From NCBI GenBank assembly GCA_012934845.2, contig WNNJ02000885.1, positions 16,001 through 80,000 of the forward strand: a DNA stretch of 64,000 bases. The letters are read 5' to 3'. The position numbers were made by a program, and so were the translations under genes. The notes beneath the pieces were generated by a model. The model saw only the letters and a program-made list of their open reading frames with translations, searched no databases and was not told the DNA's origin. Positions 62,336-64,000 of this stretch are shown piece after piece (the stretch's first letter is position 1; each line of letters begins with the position of its first letter). The DNA comes from Pomphorhynchus laevis (lineage: Eukaryota > Acanthocephala > Palaeacanthocephala > Echinorhynchida > Pomphorhynchidae).

Positions 62336-64000
62336 CGTATCCATTTAGAATCCAACGAGTGCAGCGACAATTCAGCAACAACCTCTGCCTAGTGTTTCTG
62401 GATGGTCCGCACAGCAATTCGATCTGGTTAAGAGCGTAAGCCTCAGACAATTAAGCAAAGTGTCGGAAACGCCTTTATTCACAATGTCACACAGGCAACC
62501 GAAACGACCAGTGTGTACCTCATTCTACTGATGAGTGTTGCCGGGTACTCATCATTTTGATGCTGAAGTGGTCGTCTAGAAGTGACATGGTGATTGAAAG
62601 TCGTGAATCGAAGTCCAGTCTATCAAGCAACGCCATTTAGTATAAATGCCGCATTTCGTAAAAAATCCTGGACCGTGATTTACTCAGCACATATGTGCAC
62701 TACTATTATGCATGCCGTATCCATTAAGGATCCAACGAGTGCAGCGACAATTCAGCAACAACCTCTGCCTAGTGTTTAAGGATGGTCCGCACAGCAATTC
62801 GATCTGGTTAAGAGCGTAAGCCTCAGACAATTAAGCAAAGTGTCGGAAACGCCTTTATTCACAATGTCACACAGGCAACCGAAACGACCAGTGTGTACCT
62901 CATTCTACTGATGAGTGTTGCCGGGTACTCATCATTTCGATGCTGAAGTGGTCGTCTAGAAGTGACATGGTGACTGAAAGTCGTGAATCGAAGTCCAGTC
63001 TATCAAGCAACACCATTTAGTATAAATGCCGTATTTCGTAAGAAATCCTGGACCGTTGTCTACTCAGCACATCCGTGCACTACTATTATACCTGCCGTAT
63101 CCATTTAGGATCCAACGAGTGCAGCGACAATTCAGCAACAACCTCTGCCTAGTGTTTAAGGATGGTCCGCACAGCAATTCGATCTGGTTAAGAGCGTAAG
63201 CCTCAGACAATTAAGCAAAGTGTCGGAAACGCCTTTATTCACAATGTCACACAGGCAACCGAAACGACCAGTGTGTACCTCATTCTACTGATGAGTGTTG
63301 CCGGGTACTCATCATTTCGATGCTGAAGTGGTCGTCTAGAAGTGACATGGTGACTGAAAGTCGTGAATCGAAGTCCAGTCTATCAAGCAACACCATTTAG
63401 TATAAATGCCGTATTTCGTAAGAAATCCTGGACCGTTGTCTACTCAGCACATCCGTGCACTACTATTATACCTGCCGTATCCATTTAGGATCCAACGAGT
63501 GCAGCGACAATTCAGCAACAACCTCTGCCTAGTGTTTAAGGATGGTCCGCACAGCAATGCCGGGTACTCATCATTTTAATGCTGAAGTGGTCGTCTAGAA
63601 GTGACATGGTGACTGAAAGTCGTGAATCGAAGTCCAGTCTATCAAGTAAGAAATCCGACGTTGTCTACTCAGCACATCCGTGCACTACTATTATACCTGC
63701 CGTATCCATTTAGTATCCAACGAGTGCGGCGACAATTCAGCAACAACCTCTGCCTAGTGTTTCTGGATGGTCCGCACAGCAATTCGATCTGGTTAAGAGC
63801 GTAAGCCTCAGACAATTAAGCTAAGTGTCGGAAACGCCTTTATTCACAATGTCACACCGGCAACTTAAACGACCAGTGTGTACCTCATTCTACTGATGAG
63901 TGTTGCCGGGTACTAATCATTTAGATGCTGAAGTCGTCGTCTCGAAGTGACATGGTGACTGAAAGTCGTGAATCACTCACCATGTCAATAAATATTATAT
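62221..64000. repeat. 380-bp satellite, runs off the window
   Basis: The word GTCGTGAATCGAAGTCCAGT starts units at 62221, 62600, 62980, 63360 and 63619; the unit start recurs at 63965. Spacing is 379, 380, 380, 259 and 346, so two units carry deletions. Units differ at few positions. Each contains an 8-bp hairpin (TGATGAGT/ACTCATCA) and the words CCGAAACGAC and CTACTGATGAG. Short ORFs in it are not conserved between units. Confidence 0.95.

Noticed and set aside
62221-64000. tRNA-derived SINE (TCGAAGTCC as a B box, TGGTCGTCTAGAAG as an A box)
   Set aside because: The B box mismatches the consensus at three or more positions, no tRNA-like fold forms, and the units are strictly tandem with no dispersed copies in view.

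Overview
This is an AT-rich animal (invertebrate) nuclear window. It has spliced coding exons with GT..AG introns and is crowded with dead retroelements; no prokaryotic operon features were seen. The phylum cannot be fixed from the sequence. Several host introns are only 42-63 bp while others reach 16 kb, which would suit a nematode, mite, rotifer or similar small invertebrate.

Host genes. The backbone is one minus-strand gene that I identify as the TRAPPC8 homologue (TRAPP III vesicle-tethering subunit). I traced fourteen exons from 60376 down to the stop at 2572. Splice phases agree at every junction tested except one, and the order of conserved segments matches TRAPPC8: TPR-like repeats, then the C-terminal beta-sandwich domains. 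The 5' exons lie beyond the right edge. Almost everything else on the map sits in its introns. The extreme left edge (2-139, +) looks like the end of another, unidentified gene converging on TRAPPC8. Inside an intron (20392-21010, -) there is a Rap/Ran-GAP domain fragment with one frameshift. A 304-residue SGNH-hydrolase-like ORF (12401-13315, +) lies in the 16-kb last intron.

Retroelements. Three kinds dominate. (1) R2-like LINEs with an N-terminal zinc finger, an RT with YLDDG, a CCHC knuckle and a C-terminal restriction-like endonuclease (RPD...WDFT): copies near 0.5-2.3, 8.1-11.25, 22.4-23.4, 24.6-25.1, 36.1-40.2, 43.6-44.8, 45.9-48.3 and 53.9-56.6 kb. (2) A Penelope-like family, here PLE-1, with about a dozen fragments on both strands and no endonuclease seen. 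It is followed by a conserved, folded 3' element of about 130 bp. (3) A second Penelope-like family, PLE-2, with a GIY-YIG endonuclease, whose tails carry hammerhead-like motifs. A Tc1/mariner scrap is at 52.6 kb.

Repeats. There is a 28-bp palindromic array (11.8-12.1 kb), a 153/144-bp satellite (32.3-33.6 kb) and a 380-bp satellite running off the right end (62.2-64.0 kb) that opens with an inverted copy of itself. Snap-back palindromes of 20-140 bp recur through the window, several inside LINE or PLE coding sequence.

The most novel-looking signals are the folded PLE-1 tail with covarying stems, and a dispersed CTGAAGAT-stem-GAAA repeat that is often arranged as an inverted dimer. All calls are by eye; no search or folding program was run.
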